Source: Sorex araneus
Lineage: Eukaryota > Chordata > Mammalia > Eulipotyphla > Soricidae
Assembly (NCBI RefSeq): GCF_027595985.1
Contig: NC_073304.1
Coordinates: 218,434,000 to 218,497,999 of the forward strand
Length of the DNA stretch: 64,000 bases
Reading direction: 5' to 3'
The notes under the pieces are model-generated. The model was not told the origin of the DNA. It searched no databases and was given only the letters and a program-made list of their open reading frames with translations. Below, one piece after another: positions 45,418 through 56,079 of this stretch. Position 1 is the first letter of the stretch, and the number at the start of each line of letters is the position of its first letter. The position numbers and the translations under genes were made by a program.

Positions 45418-46989
45418 TTAACAGGAGGATCCACCACAGCAGGGTCGGCTAGAAGATGTACCAAAGCAGGTGATCTGGCAGGGGATGGGGCGGCAGGAAC
45501 CAGAAGACATGCCACAGCTGGGGCGGCAGGTGGTCTGGCAGACAAGGGGGGCACCAGAGCTGGATGACATGCCATAGCAGGGACGGCTACAAGATGTACC
45601 AAAGCAAGTGACCTGGCAGGGAATGGGGCGGCAGGAACCAGAAGACATGCCACAGCTGGGGCGGCAGGTGGTATGGCAGATGAAGGGACCACCACAGATA
45701 GAAGACCCACCACAGCTGGAACCACAAGTAGCTTGGCAGCTGGCAGGGCCACCACAGCTAGAAGATCCACCACAGCTGGGGCGGCAGACAGTCTGGCAGC
45801 TGATGGGGACAACACAGACAGAAGATCCACCACAGCCAGAAGATCCACCACAGCCAGAAGATCCACCACAGCTAGAAGATCCACCACAGCTGGGACGGCA
45901 GACGGTCTGGCAGCTGATGGGGACACCACAGCCAGAAGAGCCACCACAGCTAGAAGACCCACCACAGCTGGGGCGGCAGACGGTCTGGCAGCTGATGGGG
46001 ACAACACAGCCAGAAGATCCACCACAGCCAGAAGATCCACCACAGCCAGAAGATCCACCACAGCCGGAAGATCCACCGCAGCCAGAAGATCCACCACAGC
46101 TGGGACGGCAGACGGTCTGGCAGCTGATGGGGACACCACAGCCAGAAGAGCCACCACAGCTAGAAGACCCACCACAGCTGGGGCGGCAGACGGTCTGGCA
46201 GCTGATGGGGACAACACAGCCAGAAGATCCACCACAGCCAGAAGATCCACCACAGCCAGAAGATCCACCACAGCCGGAAGATCCACCGCAGCCAGAAGAT
46301 CCACCACAGCTGGGACGGCAGACGGTCTGGCAGCTGATGGGGACACCACAGCCAGAAGAGCCACCACAGCTAGAAGACCCACCACAGCTGGGACGGCAGA
46401 CAGTCTGGCAGCTGATGGGGACACCACAGCCAGAAGAGACACCACAGCTAGAAGACCCACCACAGCTGGGACGGCAGACAGTCTGGCAGCTGATGGGGAC
46501 AACACAGCCAGAAGATCCACCACAGCCAGAAGATCCACCACAGCTGGGACGGCAGACGGTCTGGCAGCTGATGGGGACAACACATCCAGAAGATCCACCG
46601 CAGCCAGAAGATCCACCACAGCCAGAAGATCCACCACAGCCAGAAGATCCACCACAGCTGGGACGGCAGACAGTCTGGCAGCTGATGGGAACACCACAGC
46701 CAGAAGATCCACCACAGCCAGAAGATCCACCACAGCCAGAAGATCCACCACAGATAGGGCCACAGGTGATCTGGCAGCTAACAGGCCTGCCACAGCTGGA
46801 AGACCCACCACAGCAGGGACGGCTACAAGTTGTTCCAAAGCAGGTGGTCTGGCAGCAGATGGGGCGACCACAGCCTGACGACATGCCACAACTGGGGCGG
46901 CAGCAGGTGGTTTGGCAGTAGGACTCTTCGTAGAGGCCTTGACCACAGCCTTGGTCAGAGCACACGGAGCCACAATAGGAGTTGACCAT
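45418..46989 (-). CDS. KRTAP4-like: Giant Gly/Ser/Cys-rich KRTAP4-related protein, 523 aa
   Basis: Begins [25 protein letters not shown], so it belongs with the KRTAP4-type genes, but the body is distinctive. It has ten copies of [13 protein letters not shown] separated by runs of two to five GGSSGC hexads. Flanking modules are [21 protein letters not shown] near the N-terminus and CRPIPCQxTCFGTS twice near the C-terminus; it ends CCGGSSC. A 210-bp (70-residue) segment is tandemly duplicated with near identity, starting about 45961 and 46171. TATA is at 47070-47076 and AATAAA at 45167-45172. The Gly-Ser spacing lowers Cys density relative to the neighbours. I do not recognise a named human orthologue; a KRTAP4-like or unassigned ultrahigh-sulfur KAP is the safest label. 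Role expected: disulfide cross-linking in the hair shaft. Confidence 0.88.
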   Translation of the reverse strand: MVNSYCGSVCSDQGCGQGLYEESYCQTTCCRPSCGMSSGCGRPICCQTTCFGTTCSRPCCGGSSSCGRPVSCQITCGPICGGSSGCGGSSGCGGSSGCGVPISCQTVCRPSCGGSSGCGGSSGCGGSSGCGGSSGCVVPISCQTVCRPSCGGSSGCGGSSGCVVPISCQTVCRPSCGGSSSCGVSSGCGVPISCQTVCRPSCGGSSSCGGSSGCGVPISCQTVCRPSCGGSSGCGGSSGCGGSSGCGGSSGCGGSSGCVVPISCQTVCRPSCGGSSSCGGSSGCGVPISCQTVCRPSCGGSSGCGGSSGCGGSSGCGGSSGCGGSSGCVVPISCQTVCRPSCGGSSSCGGSSGCGVPISCQTVCRPSCGGSSSCGGSSGCGGSSGCGGSSVCVVPISCQTVCRPSCGGSSSCGGPASCQATCGSSCGGSSICGGPFICHTTCRPSCGMSSGSCRPIPCQVTCFGTSCSRPCYGMSSSSGAPLVCQTTCRPSCGMSSGSCRPIPCQITCFGTSSSRPCCGGSSC

Positions 46990-47069
46990 GGTGTCAGAGG
47001 ATGGAGGTTCTGGGTGAGTTTTCAGGAGAGTGAGTTTCCCAAGTGTGGAAGTCTCCTCGTCCTGTGGCC

Positions 47070-47076
47070 TTTTATA
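47070..47076 (-). promoter_or_regulatory. TATA box of the 523-aa gene
   Basis: TATAAAA on the minus strand in CAGCTGGGTATAAAAGG, 81-87 bp upstream of the ATG. Confidence 0.85.
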
Positions 47077-47214
47077 CCCAGCTGAGGAGCTTCTGACACC
47101 TGGTAAAGGGCTATTACCTTGTTATTGTTTGCCTTCGTTGTCAGGCAATTACCAAATTAGTTGATTGTTGGGGAGCCCATGGAAAAGTTAGACTCAATGT
47201 TCTTTTTCCCTATT

Positions 47215-47980
47215 TCTGTGTTAGGGTTCATCCAATTTAGTCTTTCTCCCTGACTCACATCTTGTCTGCATTCTGATGTGTAGCATCTAATTTCAAAGAC
47301 TCTTCAGCCTCCTCATCAGATTTATTGTCATGTGATACTTCACATTCACCCCTCCTTGAGTCATACTTGAAGCTTGGTGCCTCATACAAGTCCCTCACTG
47401 TCCCTCAGGGGACACTGTGCCTTGTTTTTGTAAACTCTTCTGAGAAAAATAAACTATGAAGTGCTAGAAGAAAACTTGAAAGAATTTTTGTGAACACATA
47501 TAAAGTGAGATGGCTTTCTAAGATATATCACTTAATAAAGGAAGTGCTATATCTTAAGGTATATCACTAAGGATATAATAAAGGAAAAGACCAAAAAGTT
47601 ATACTACAGAAACATTTAAATGCTTACTTATTAAGATAATTTCTTTGAAAGAAACCAAAAGGTTAAGAAAGAAATAGAGAAATAAAAAACAGCAATACCT
47701 TAACTAATATAAGTGAAAAGAAAGTAAGAAAAAATATCTACAACCAACATAAAATTGAGTATTAGCTATAATTTCACTGAAAGAATAAATAAATGAGCTT
47801 TAAATTTTTAAAAGACATTCTGTTTCACTCATCATTTAAATGTATAACTGAATAGTATAATCATTCATTAAACTATGTATGGAACATCTTAATGTTCATG
47901 TGATTGCTTACAAAATCTCTTATTATGGACTTCACACAAAGCAACAGAGCTTTCTTAAGTGTGCACTTTTTTTTCTTTTT
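47215..47980. other. Upstream of the 523-aa gene
   Basis: AT-rich, no gene; the proximal conserved block (47178-47210) ends just before this. Confidence 0.5.
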
Positions 47981-47982
47981 CT

Positions 47983-48147
47983 TTTTGGGTCACACCTGGC
48001 AATGCACAGGGGTTACCTCTGGCTCATGTACTCAGGAATTGCTCCTGGTGGTGCTCAGGGGACCATATGGGATGCTGGGAATCGAACCTGGGTTGGCCAC
48101 GTGCAAGGCAAATACCCTACCCGCTGTGCTGTTGCTCCAGCCCCCAA
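47983..48147 (-). mobile_element. Type B SINE, well preserved
   Basis: Reverse-oriented: 'gggtcacacctggcaatgcacagg' to 'gctgtgctgttgctccagcccc'. Confidence 0.85.
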
Positions 48148-48197
48148 ATGTGTACTTTTTTTAACTAACAGTTTTTTTCTGTTTTGTTTTATTAAGG

Positions 48198-48345
48198 AGG
48201 CCACACCCGGCAGTGCTTGGGGGCCACTCCTGAGTCTGTACTTGGTGCAATTCACAGTAGTGTAGGGGACTATGCAGTGCCAGGATCAAACCTGAGTCTT
48301 TTGCATGTAATGCATGTGCTCAGTGGGTTGAGTTGTCTCTCTGTC
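48198..48345 (-). mobile_element. Type B SINE
   Basis: Reverse-oriented: 'aggccacacccggcagtgcttgggg' to 'ttgagttgtctctctgtccc'. Confidence 0.7.
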
Positions 48346-48435
48346 CCTTATTATTCGCTTTTAGAGTCTCATATGTGACTGGTTTTTTTTCTTATTCCAG
48401 TATCAGTTTACTTATTTCCACCAACATCTTTACAT

Positions 48436-48690
48436 GGGCTGGAGCGATAGCGCAGTGGGTAGGGTGTTTGCCTTGCACATGGCTGACCCAGGTTCGATTC
48501 CTCCACCCCTCTCAGAGAGCCCAGCAAGCTACCGAGAGTATCTCGCCCTCACATCAGAGCCTGATAAGCTACCTGTGGCGTATTTGATATGCCAAAAACA
48601 GTAACAAGTCTCACAATGGAGACGTTACTGATGCCTGCTGGAGCAAATCGATGAGCAATGGGATGACAGTGAGTCATGCAGTGATATTGA
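48436..48690 (+). mobile_element. Type A SINE, full length
   Basis: 'gggctggagcgatagcgcagtgggtagggtg' to 'gatgacagtgagtcatgcagtgata'. First of two tandem copies in the same orientation. Confidence 0.9.
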
Positions 48691-48694
48691 ATAG

Positions 48695-48942
48695 GGGGCT
48701 GGAGTGATAGCACAGTGGGTAGGGCATTTGTCTTGACATGACCGACCTGGGTTCAATTTTTTTTCGTCCCTCTCCGAGAGCCTGGCAAGCGACCAAGAAT
48801 ATCCCGCCCACATGGCAGAGCCTGGCAAACTACCCGTGGTGTATTCAATATGCCAAAATCAGTAACAACAAGTCTCACAATGGAGACATTACTGGTGCCT
48901 GTTCGAGGAAATTGATGAGCAATGGGATGACAGTGACAGTTT
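48695..48942 (+). mobile_element. Type A SINE, full length
   Basis: 'ggggctggagtgatagcacagtgggtagggc' to 'gatgacagtgacagt'. Second tandem copy, with a T-run in place of the B-box 3' part. Confidence 0.9.
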
Positions 48943-48949
48943 GAATACT

Positions 48950-49860
48950 GTGTAAAGTCAACTAGGAGACTGCATGTTAGTTATTCTAAGCTAATACTAT
49001 TTCTACACAAATTCTCAATGTTCTTGTTTGTTGTCCTCACGTTGCCATTTCTGAAAAGTGTTAACATTTCTAGAGTGGTTTCAGTTTTAGCATCTTTCTT
49101 TACACTTACAGGAGATCTTGCACTTAGTTTGTGCCCCAAAGTGTTTATGATGGCAGGAAAGTTGATGTTTTGTGGAGCATAGAGGAGATACTAGTGAGAA
49201 GTCACTAACAAAGTCAAGATAGGTTTGTAAGTCCTGGGCTTAGGATTCTGATCTTCTTGGGGCATAATTTTATGGATACTGAGGTCTGTTTTACCTGCCT
49301 GCCTTACTACCACTGATCCACTTGGACATATATGCCAGGACATCTTTCCTCAGCCATCTTGCCAAAGTTCCTGTTCCTGCATCCAACATGCTACCTCAAT
49401 TTGGCCAAAATTCAACATACTGCCTTTGCTGTTCTCTTTGTTCTAGAGTGTGTGAATCAACTAGGGAATTGAATCTTCTTTACTTTTATTTCATTCTTCT
49501 TTATTACCATTGATCAGTGCATAAGATATATTGATGAATCAGATCCTCCTCAATAGAATTTGATCTGGATTCATGACTCTCAGGAATGGGCTTATCATCT
49601 TTTGTCCCTTTGACGTACATTAAGCTTTCTGCAATGATCACTGTTAAGGATTTTTTTAAATCTATGCATTATATTTAGTAATTTCTTCTAAGTTACTAAA
49701 CTCCTTTATGACCACTGGATTGCCTATGTGTTCTTTCCTAATACAAGTCTGTATTATCTTGCATTCTATATTATTCGATTTTTTGTTTTTTATTTGTGGA
49801 GTTATTTATTGAAATCTTACTTCTAAGCTATATATTTTTGTTTATCTTTGGAAGCACACT
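48950..49860. other. Intergenic, no feature seen
   Basis: AT-rich. 49300-49800 may be degenerate reverse LINE-1, but similarity is weak. Confidence 0.4.
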
Positions 49861-49861
49861 C

Positions 49862-50010
49862 AGGCTATTCTCATAAGCTACATATAGCTCTTTGCTCAAG
49901 GGCCACTCCCAGCAGTGGTCTTGGAAGATCATGTAGTGCTGGGGTGTAAACCTGGGACTTCTACATGCAAAGTATGTACTCAGTTTCTTGTGTTCTTTCT
50001 CTTTGTCCTC
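49862..50010 (-). mobile_element. Type B SINE, diverged
   Basis: Reverse-oriented: 'gggccactcccagcagtggtcttgg' to 'tactcagtttcttgtg'. Confidence 0.55.
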
Positions 50011-50209
50011 AGTAGAGCTATACTTCTTGTCACATCTAAGAATGGCAATGGCTTAATAAATTGGTCAGGGAAAAGGTTATTCCCTACAAGTATTTTCATT
50101 TGAGTGATGAGAAGATATTATTTCATACGATGCTAATTATCAGAAACAGATCCTAGACCCAAGTTTTTTAAAGATACCAGCTCAAATATACTTATTTTTA
50201 TCTTTCTAC

Positions 50210-50458
50210 GGGCTGGAGCGATAGCCCAGTGGGTAGGGTGTTTGCCTTGCACACAGCCGACCCAGTTTCGATTCCTCCACCCCTCTCAGAGAGCCCAGCA
50301 AGCTACCGAGAGTATCTCTCCTGCACGGCAGAGCCTGCCAAGCTACCGGTGGCATATTCGATATGCCAAAAGCAGTAACAACAACTCTCACAATGGAGAC
50401 ATTACTGGTGCCCGCTCGAGCAAACCAATGAGCAACTGGATGACAGTGACAATAACAT
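50210..50458 (+). mobile_element. Type A SINE, full length
   Basis: 'gggctggagcgatagcccagtgggtagggtg' to 'ggatgacagtgacaataaca'. Confidence 0.9.
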
Positions 50459-50459
50459 C

Positions 50460-51065
50460 TTTCTACAAGCAAAACTGCCACTACTGCTGGACACAGGGAA
50501 ATTAAGCATTGCTTCTTTAGTTACTTCTGCAACAATAAGAATAATTATGCCTTTACAATGCAGAATGCTTTTGTACTCCAATATTATTCCCATATTTATG
50601 TCCAAGAGAGATTCCTTTAAGAACTTTAGTCAGTGAATGAAGCTCTTCTTCTCTGGGTTCTGGTTTTGAACCCCTGCAATTGGCTGTGAATAATAACCTG
50701 AGCATCATCAATCAATCCAACTTTTGCCAAAAAGAACACAATCTTTAATTTTACAGACTAGAATTCTGTTATTAGTGCATTAATCTCAATAGAAATTTGG
50801 AGATAAGTTATTTCTTGAAAATGCAATTTTCAGACTTTATGTGCTCTCGCATTTTGAAGCTTATATATTATCTTGAAGGGAATAATGTTAGTCAAAGAGA
50901 AATCTGTAGAATCCTGAGAACAGAGGTCCCCACGCTCTGAACGTATAACCCTTTGATCAAATTATAAAGAAAACAGAATAATTTCCTGTGATCCATGACA
51001 TAAAGAAATGCAAGAAAAAGAAAATAGAAATCAGTTTTAGGGAAGAGATAAAAACGGTAATAAGG
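50460..51065. other. Intergenic, no feature seen
   Basis: Nothing recognised. Confidence 0.5.
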
Positions 51066-51069
51066 AACA

Positions 51070-51240
51070 AAAGAGAGGAACTACAGTATTAGCACGGCAG
51101 GTAAGGTGCTTGCTTTGCATATGGCTGACCCAGGTTTGATCTCCAGCTCCCCATATGGTCTGCTGAGCACTACCAAGAGTTATCTCTGAGCACAGAGTCA
51201 GGAGTAAGCCTGGAGCACCACCATTTCTGTCCCCCAAAAA
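51070..51240 (+). mobile_element. Type B SINE
   Basis: 'tattagcacggcaggtaaggtgcttgctttgca' to 'agagtcaggagtaagcc'. Confidence 0.75.
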
Positions 51241-51331
51241 AGGAGAACAAAAAGAGAAGGAAGGATGCTCAACTCAAAATCAAGGTACCCAGGAAATCAT
51301 TCAAGAATTTGATTGACATGATATCAAAGAG

Positions 51332-51588
51332 GGCTGGAGCGATAGCACAGCAGGTAGGGCATTTTTCTTGCACGACTGACCCAGGTTCGATTCCTCTGTC
51401 CCTCTCGGAGAGCCCAGCAAGCTACTGAGAGTATCTTGCCAGCAGGACAGAGCCTGGCACACTCCCTGTGGTGTATTCAATATGCCAAAAGCAGTAACAA
51501 CAAATCTCACAATGGAGACGTTACTGGTGCCCGCTTGAGCAAATCAGTGAACAATGGGATGACAGTGATACAGTGATACTGTGATATC
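51332..51588 (+). mobile_element. Type A SINE, full length
   Basis: 'gggctggagcgatagcacagcaggtagggc' to 'gatgacagtgatacagtgatactgtg'. Confidence 0.9.
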
Positions 51589-51668
51589 AAAGAACATATC
51601 CCAATAAGAGACAATGTCTCTGTGGGAACAAAACATAATGAAAATTATTTGGTGTAAGAAAGACTGGT

Positions 51669-51900
51669 CTCTACCCAAAAGGAGAGAGAACAAAAGGGAA
51701 TGCCCTGCCTCAGAGGCAGGGTGGGGTGTTGGAGGATGGGGTGGAGGTGGTGAGAGGGATACTGGGATCATTGGTGGAGGTGAATGGGCATTGGTGGAGG
51801 GATGGGTAAACGATCACTGTATGAGTGAAATGCAAACACAAAAGTTCATAAGTTTGTAACTGTACATCACAGTAATTCTCTAATAAAAAAAATTTTAAAA
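51669..51900 (+). mobile_element. 5'-truncated LINE-1 3' end (232 bp)
   Basis: Flanked by a 10-bp duplication, aaagactggt, at 51659-51668 and 51901-51910. It ends in an A-rich tail after 'taataaaaaaaa' and resembles the 3' tail at 12805-13300 read on the minus strand. Confidence 0.75.
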
Positions 51901-51910
51901 AAAGACTGGT

Positions 51911-52335
51911 TTCACCCTGAAAGAAAGAGAGCTTTCTTTTCATGAGATTCTTAAGTGTCCCACTGGTTCCCTACTGAAACAGTTCACTAGGTATGAGACA
52001 CTGATTTTGGAAGGACTTTGATATACAAAAGATTATTCCTGCCATCATTAAAGAAGCTTGAGAGAACATCATGCTGAAGTTGAGACTCAGTTACAGATAG
52101 AATGTTTTGGGATATATAATGTGCCCTTGACTAAGAATAAAGTTCTCAGTCTTTGACCTAAGTCTTTGATCTTGTACATAACAAAACACAGTGAGTTTTT
52201 CTCATCTGAAATGTGAGTGTGATGCGAATGGTGATGAGACTCAAACCGGATATTGCGTAAGATTAACACTATTGATACAGGTCCCTGTATGAGGGACAGT
52301 AAAATAAAACACAAGATGAAAAGAATAATAGTATA
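51911..52335. other. 3' flank of the 76-aa KRTAP9-type gene
   Basis: No gene or repeat recognised. Confidence 0.5.
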
Positions 52336-52338
52336 AGG

Positions 52339-52344
52339 TTTATT
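52339..52344 (-). terminator. poly(A) signal AATAAA of the 76-aa KRTAP9-type gene
   Basis: AATAAA on the minus strand about 540 nt past the early stop. The 3' UTR would be longer than in the KRTAP4-type genes, as expected if the stop is premature. Confidence 0.5.
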
Positions 52345-52879
52345 TAAAATATGCAGAGATGATATCCATGCATCTAGTGAGAAAACACAAAGTAGTTATA
52401 AAAGAAGAGAGTAGAATGAAGGAACCAAAAATTCACTGCAAGAGAGATCATGAGAATAACTGAGCACTAAGTAATCTTCAGAAAATAAGAAAACCTTGTG
52501 AGGATTTGTTCTCCTTGCTTACTAAAAGGGAGAAAGCAGAGGACTTAACTTCAGAAACAAAAAAAAGTTCTTCATTCATATCAGAGATGCCCAAAGCTGG
52601 GCCCCCAACTTCTCTTAAGCGGATTCACAAGTTTTTATAAAGCAGATTAGTACAAAACTGTGTGATAACATGTTGGCTTTCAACAAACTATGCATGGAAA
52701 TGAATTCACCCCAGGAATAGCAAATCCAGTGATGAAAAGGTTGGAAGCAGGAACTTTGGCAACCCTTGGACATGTAACAGGATGCAGCAGGTCCTGCATG
52801 CAGCAAGAGATCTGACAGCTTTGGGGAGGTGGTGGAGCTGGCAATAGTGGGTGCAGGAGCAGAATGGGGGGCAATAAGG

Positions 52880-53110
52880 TTAGCAGCTACAGGAACCAAA
52901 GCTCTCGGGGAGGCACCTGGGAAGGCAGCAGCATGTGGGTCGGTAGCAGGTTCTGTGGCAGTATACAGGTATGCAACAAGGTGGCTGGACACAAGGTGTG
53001 CCACAGCAACTGGGGCGACACCAGGGTCTGCAGCAGCAAGAAGGGCGACAGCAAGGCTGGCAGGAGCTGGATCCACCATAGGTGGGCTGGCAGCAAGGGG
53101 AGCAACACAT
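52880..53110 (-). CDS. KRTAP9-like: KRTAP9-type keratin-associated protein, 76 aa, probably truncated by a nonsense change
   Basis: Starts MCCSPCCQPTYGGSSSCQPCC and contains CGTPCVQPPCCIPVYCHRTCYRPTCCCLPRCLPESFGSCSC. The arrangement CxPVYCxRTCYxPT..CLPxCL is the KRTAP9 C-terminal signature (family knowledge). The protein stops at a TAA (52880-52882). The same frame continues PYCPPFCSCTHYC, which lines up with the QPCCRPACCETTCC stretch that follows in KRTAP9 proteins, so the TAA sits where a Gln codon (CAA) is expected. Beyond about 52840 the Cys-rich frame is lost. The central repeat is very short compared with the neighbour at 59231. TATA-like TATAAAC is at 53190-53196 and AATAAA at 52339-52344. 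It could be a small functional KAP or an early pseudogene. Confidence 0.75.
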   Translation of the reverse strand: MCCSPCCQPTYGGSSSCQPCCRPSCCCRPWCRPSCCGTPCVQPPCCIPVYCHRTCYRPTCCCLPRCLPESFGSCSC

Positions 53111-53189
53111 GGTGGCAGGGAAGGAAGGGCCGGGAACCTGTGTTCCGGGGAAGTTTCCCAGAGGATGCTGACCCCTCTTTCTCTGGAAC

Positions 53190-53196
53190 GTTTATA
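53190..53196 (-). promoter_or_regulatory. TATA-like box of the 76-aa KRTAP9-type gene
   Basis: GGGTATAAACG on the minus strand, 80-86 bp upstream of the ATG. The last base differs from the canonical TATAAAA of the other genes. Confidence 0.7.
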
Positions 53197-53254
53197 CCCT
53201 GGACCCCCAAAGTTTACACCAGTAAGTTGGAATTTTCTTGTTATTTGTAAACAA

Positions 53255-53999
53255 CATCCCTAGGAGGGAGTTGGTAAGAGGAAGTTGTTTCCTAAGTGTC
53301 ATGAATCTTTACAAAAGTCGTGTTTGATGTGTTTCTTAGTCATTCCTAGGAGCCTTTCTCAGATAAAAGAAGACCGTGACATCAGTGTTCCTGCTTTGAT
53401 CGTGGTCCGATCACGTGATCAAGTTCCTGAAGCCTCGTGAGGTCACGATGCTATTTCTCTGGAGCTTTGTTGGCTCCGTGTAGATTGGGAGGTGTCCTGC
53501 AGATGGGGTGGGGAACGATGCTGCACGCTTACAGTGAGGAGTGGAATCCAGGCTGAGTCAAGGTGCTTACCTCTGACACTGGAATCAGTTCTGTCAGAGC
53601 TCCATTCTTCCCTGTAAAGCCTAGCTCTACTAGACACCTGTGAGAGGATGTCTGGCCCTGCCTCTTCTGCATAACAAGAAGAACTGACAGGAGGGAAGAG
53701 AAGCAGCCTGAAATTAATAAAGAATCGGCCAATTGCATCCTTGGTAACAATTTTTTTGTCCTTAGAAAGGTAGAGAGGTTTTCCCGGACATGGAACACTC
53801 ATTGGTAAATGTAGGGGCAATTCTTGGAAAACTAGGAAGGAAGAGCTGGTGACTCCAGGGTCAGCCTTGCTTACTACTGAGTAGGTGACTTCATGCCAAT
53901 CTTCACATTTACTCTCTCTCTCTTTATCACGAAAGAATTGGTTTAGTTGATTTGCTAGATCATTTATCTAATTTTGAAGACTAACCTGTTAAGGTTTTT
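53255..53999 (-). promoter_or_regulatory. Upstream region of the 76-aa KRTAP9-type gene
   Basis: Contains a 12-bp palindromic E-box, GATCACGTGATC, at 53409-53420. No gene; the 89-125 aa open frames here look like chance. Confidence 0.5.
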
Positions 54000-54500
54000 T
54001 TTATAAATTGTGCAAGTTATTGTTTCCAACATGATTAGTTTTAACAATATGTACAATTCTAGTCACCATAACCAGTAAATGAAGCAGCAATTAAGTCCAG
54101 TTCCTCCAAACTATGCCCCCTCACTCATCCTAAAGGTAGCTAATCACTCCATGGACTTGTAACCCTGATGATCTGTTTTGGCATTCTTTATGACCTGTAT
54201 GTTTGGAAACATATAGGATAGTTGCTCTTTCTGCCGTGATAGTAAGATTCGTTCCTGTGATTACCAGTCATTTACTCAGTGCTATATAATCAGTCACTGA
54301 AGGAATATTATTCAATTTATTAGCTGTCTATTTGATAAACTTGTAAATTGTTTGCAGCTTTGTGGTCATAAACTGTATTTTCGAAATTTGAAAGGAGTAG
54401 AATTACTCATGGAATTACTTGGTCAGATATTTGCTCTCTGCAAAGAACTTGATCATATTACATTTGCTCACTAAATAATTTCATTAAATTTACCCCTGGA
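54000..54500 (-). mobile_element. Degenerate LINE-1-like 3' sequence
   Basis: Weak similarity to reverse-oriented LINE-1 3' ends ('gaatattattcaatttattagctgtctatttg', 'ggaattacttggtcagatattt'). Confidence 0.35.
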
Positions 54501-54597
54501 CATTTACTTCTATTTTATACACTATGATACTTAATTTTAACTGCTAGTAAAATATTATGCATGTTGACCTTCTAATAAATTTCCACATTTTTCGGTT

Positions 54598-54748
54598 TGT
54601 TTTTCAGGCCCATATCAGGTGGTATGCAGGGCTTTCTCCAGACTCTGCTCAGGGATCGCTCTTGGAGAGCTTGGGGGTGTCCAGGATCAAACCCAGATGG
54701 GCTGCAGGCAAGGCAAGTGCCTCACCCACTGTATATCTCTCCAGCCTT
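54598..54748 (-). mobile_element. Type B SINE
   Basis: Reverse-oriented: 'caggtggtatgcagggctttctcc' to 'ctgtatatctctccagcc'. Confidence 0.65.
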
Positions 54749-54989
54749 TAACTTGCACATATTATATTTTAATAGCTCATTAACAGATTTTCATTGCAAG
54801 TCCTATCATCTATAGGTGGGATTGTTTCATGTCAAAGCATACTTTCTGCCTATAACTTTCTTTCCTAGGTTGCTGTTCAGACCTGCTGAATGTTGAATAG
54901 AATGTGCGATGACATCTTGTCTTAGTTTCTAGAAAGGAGAAATGACTTTTAGTTTCTGTTAATTACATTTTTATTTATTTGAAAAAAAC

Positions 54990-55165
54990 TATTGGGGGTC
55001 AGAGCAATAGTTCAACAGGTTGGGCATTTCCTTTGCACATGGGCTACCAGGGTTTGATCCCCCAACATCCCATATGGTACTTGAGCACTGCCAGGAATAA
55101 TTCCTGAGTGCATAGTCGGGAATAATCCATGAGCACTTCCAAGTGTAATCCCAAAACAAAACAAA
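54990..55165 (+). mobile_element. Type B SINE
   Basis: 'gggggtcagagcaatagttcaacaggttgggcatttcctttgcac' to 'ccaagtgtaatcccaaaac'. Confidence 0.7.
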
Positions 55166-55179
55166 AATCTATTTTTTGG

Positions 55180-55325
55180 GAGGAGGGGTACACAGCAATA
55201 GTACAGTGGGTAGATTGTTCACCTTGCACACAGACACCCCATATGGTCCCCTAATCACTACCACAAGTGATCCCTCAGTGCAGAGCCAGGAGTAAGCCCT
55301 GAGAACACCCCAAAATTGAAAAAAA
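55180..55325 (+). mobile_element. Type B SINE, partial, tandem to the previous one
   Basis: 'acacagcaatagtacagtgggtag' to 'cagagccaggagtaagccctgag'. Missing part of the middle. Confidence 0.65.
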
Positions 55326-55892
55326 AAGATTTTTTCTGTTCTTCATTTCACAAGATTTTCTATAATAAAAATTTGCTAAAGTTGATTTTTTTAAAAGAAA
55401 ACCACTTTTACTTTACATAATGAGAAGATCTATTATTCTTTCTTTTGAGTAAATGCCTGATGAAACATTAATGTGTGTTAAAAAGTACAACATCAGGTAC
55501 TGTCAATACAATTCAATGCAGAGACAATTGTATGCTTGTGGCACTGTGCTTGATTTTCTCATATTGTGTTTGGGATACATGCTCTGTTCAGTTTTCACAG
55601 ATTTACTCTCGTTTTGTACTCTCTTTACTCGGCCTCTAAAAAGTCAGCTCTGATTCTGCACTCTCCTGTGGCCCTAGTGACCTTGGTTGACTCCCACCAT
55701 CGGTATCTGACTCCCACCATCGGTATCTATGAAGGCAACTTCAGCCCTGTAAGATTAATGGCAGTGCACTGTAGAGAAAGGCTTGAGGAACGACAAGAGT
55801 CTTTCAAGCAAATACACTGGAACATTCCACTGTGTATTTTCTGGCAAGAAAGTGCCAAAATTCCAGGGAGAAATTTTCAACCAAATTTCCCA

Positions 55893-56075
55893 GCCAGGGG
55901 CTAAAGCGATAGCACAGCGGGTAGGGTGTATGCCTTGCAAGCAACCAACTCGGGTTCAATTCCCAACATCCCATATGGTTCCCCTAGCACCTCCAGGAGT
56001 AATTCCTGAGTGCAGAGCCAAGACTAATCCCTGTGTATCACTGGGTGTGACTCAAAAACAAACATACACCCAAAA
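55893..56075 (+). mobile_element. Type B SINE
   Basis: 'ggggctaaagcgatagcacagcgggtagggtg' to 'catcccatatggttcccctagcac'. Confidence 0.85.
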
Positions 56076-56079
56076 ATTC

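Noticed and set aside
45608-46921. Pro/Gln-rich (PPQPED) plus-strand open frame, 437 aa
   Set aside because: Antisense of the GGSSGC repeats; it looks like a low-complexity protein but has no independent promoter and the KAP frame explains the sequence.
53443-53820. 125-aa and 89-aa minus-strand frames upstream of the 76-aa gene
   Set aside because: No recognisable motif; they overlap the presumed promoter region and are of chance-like length.
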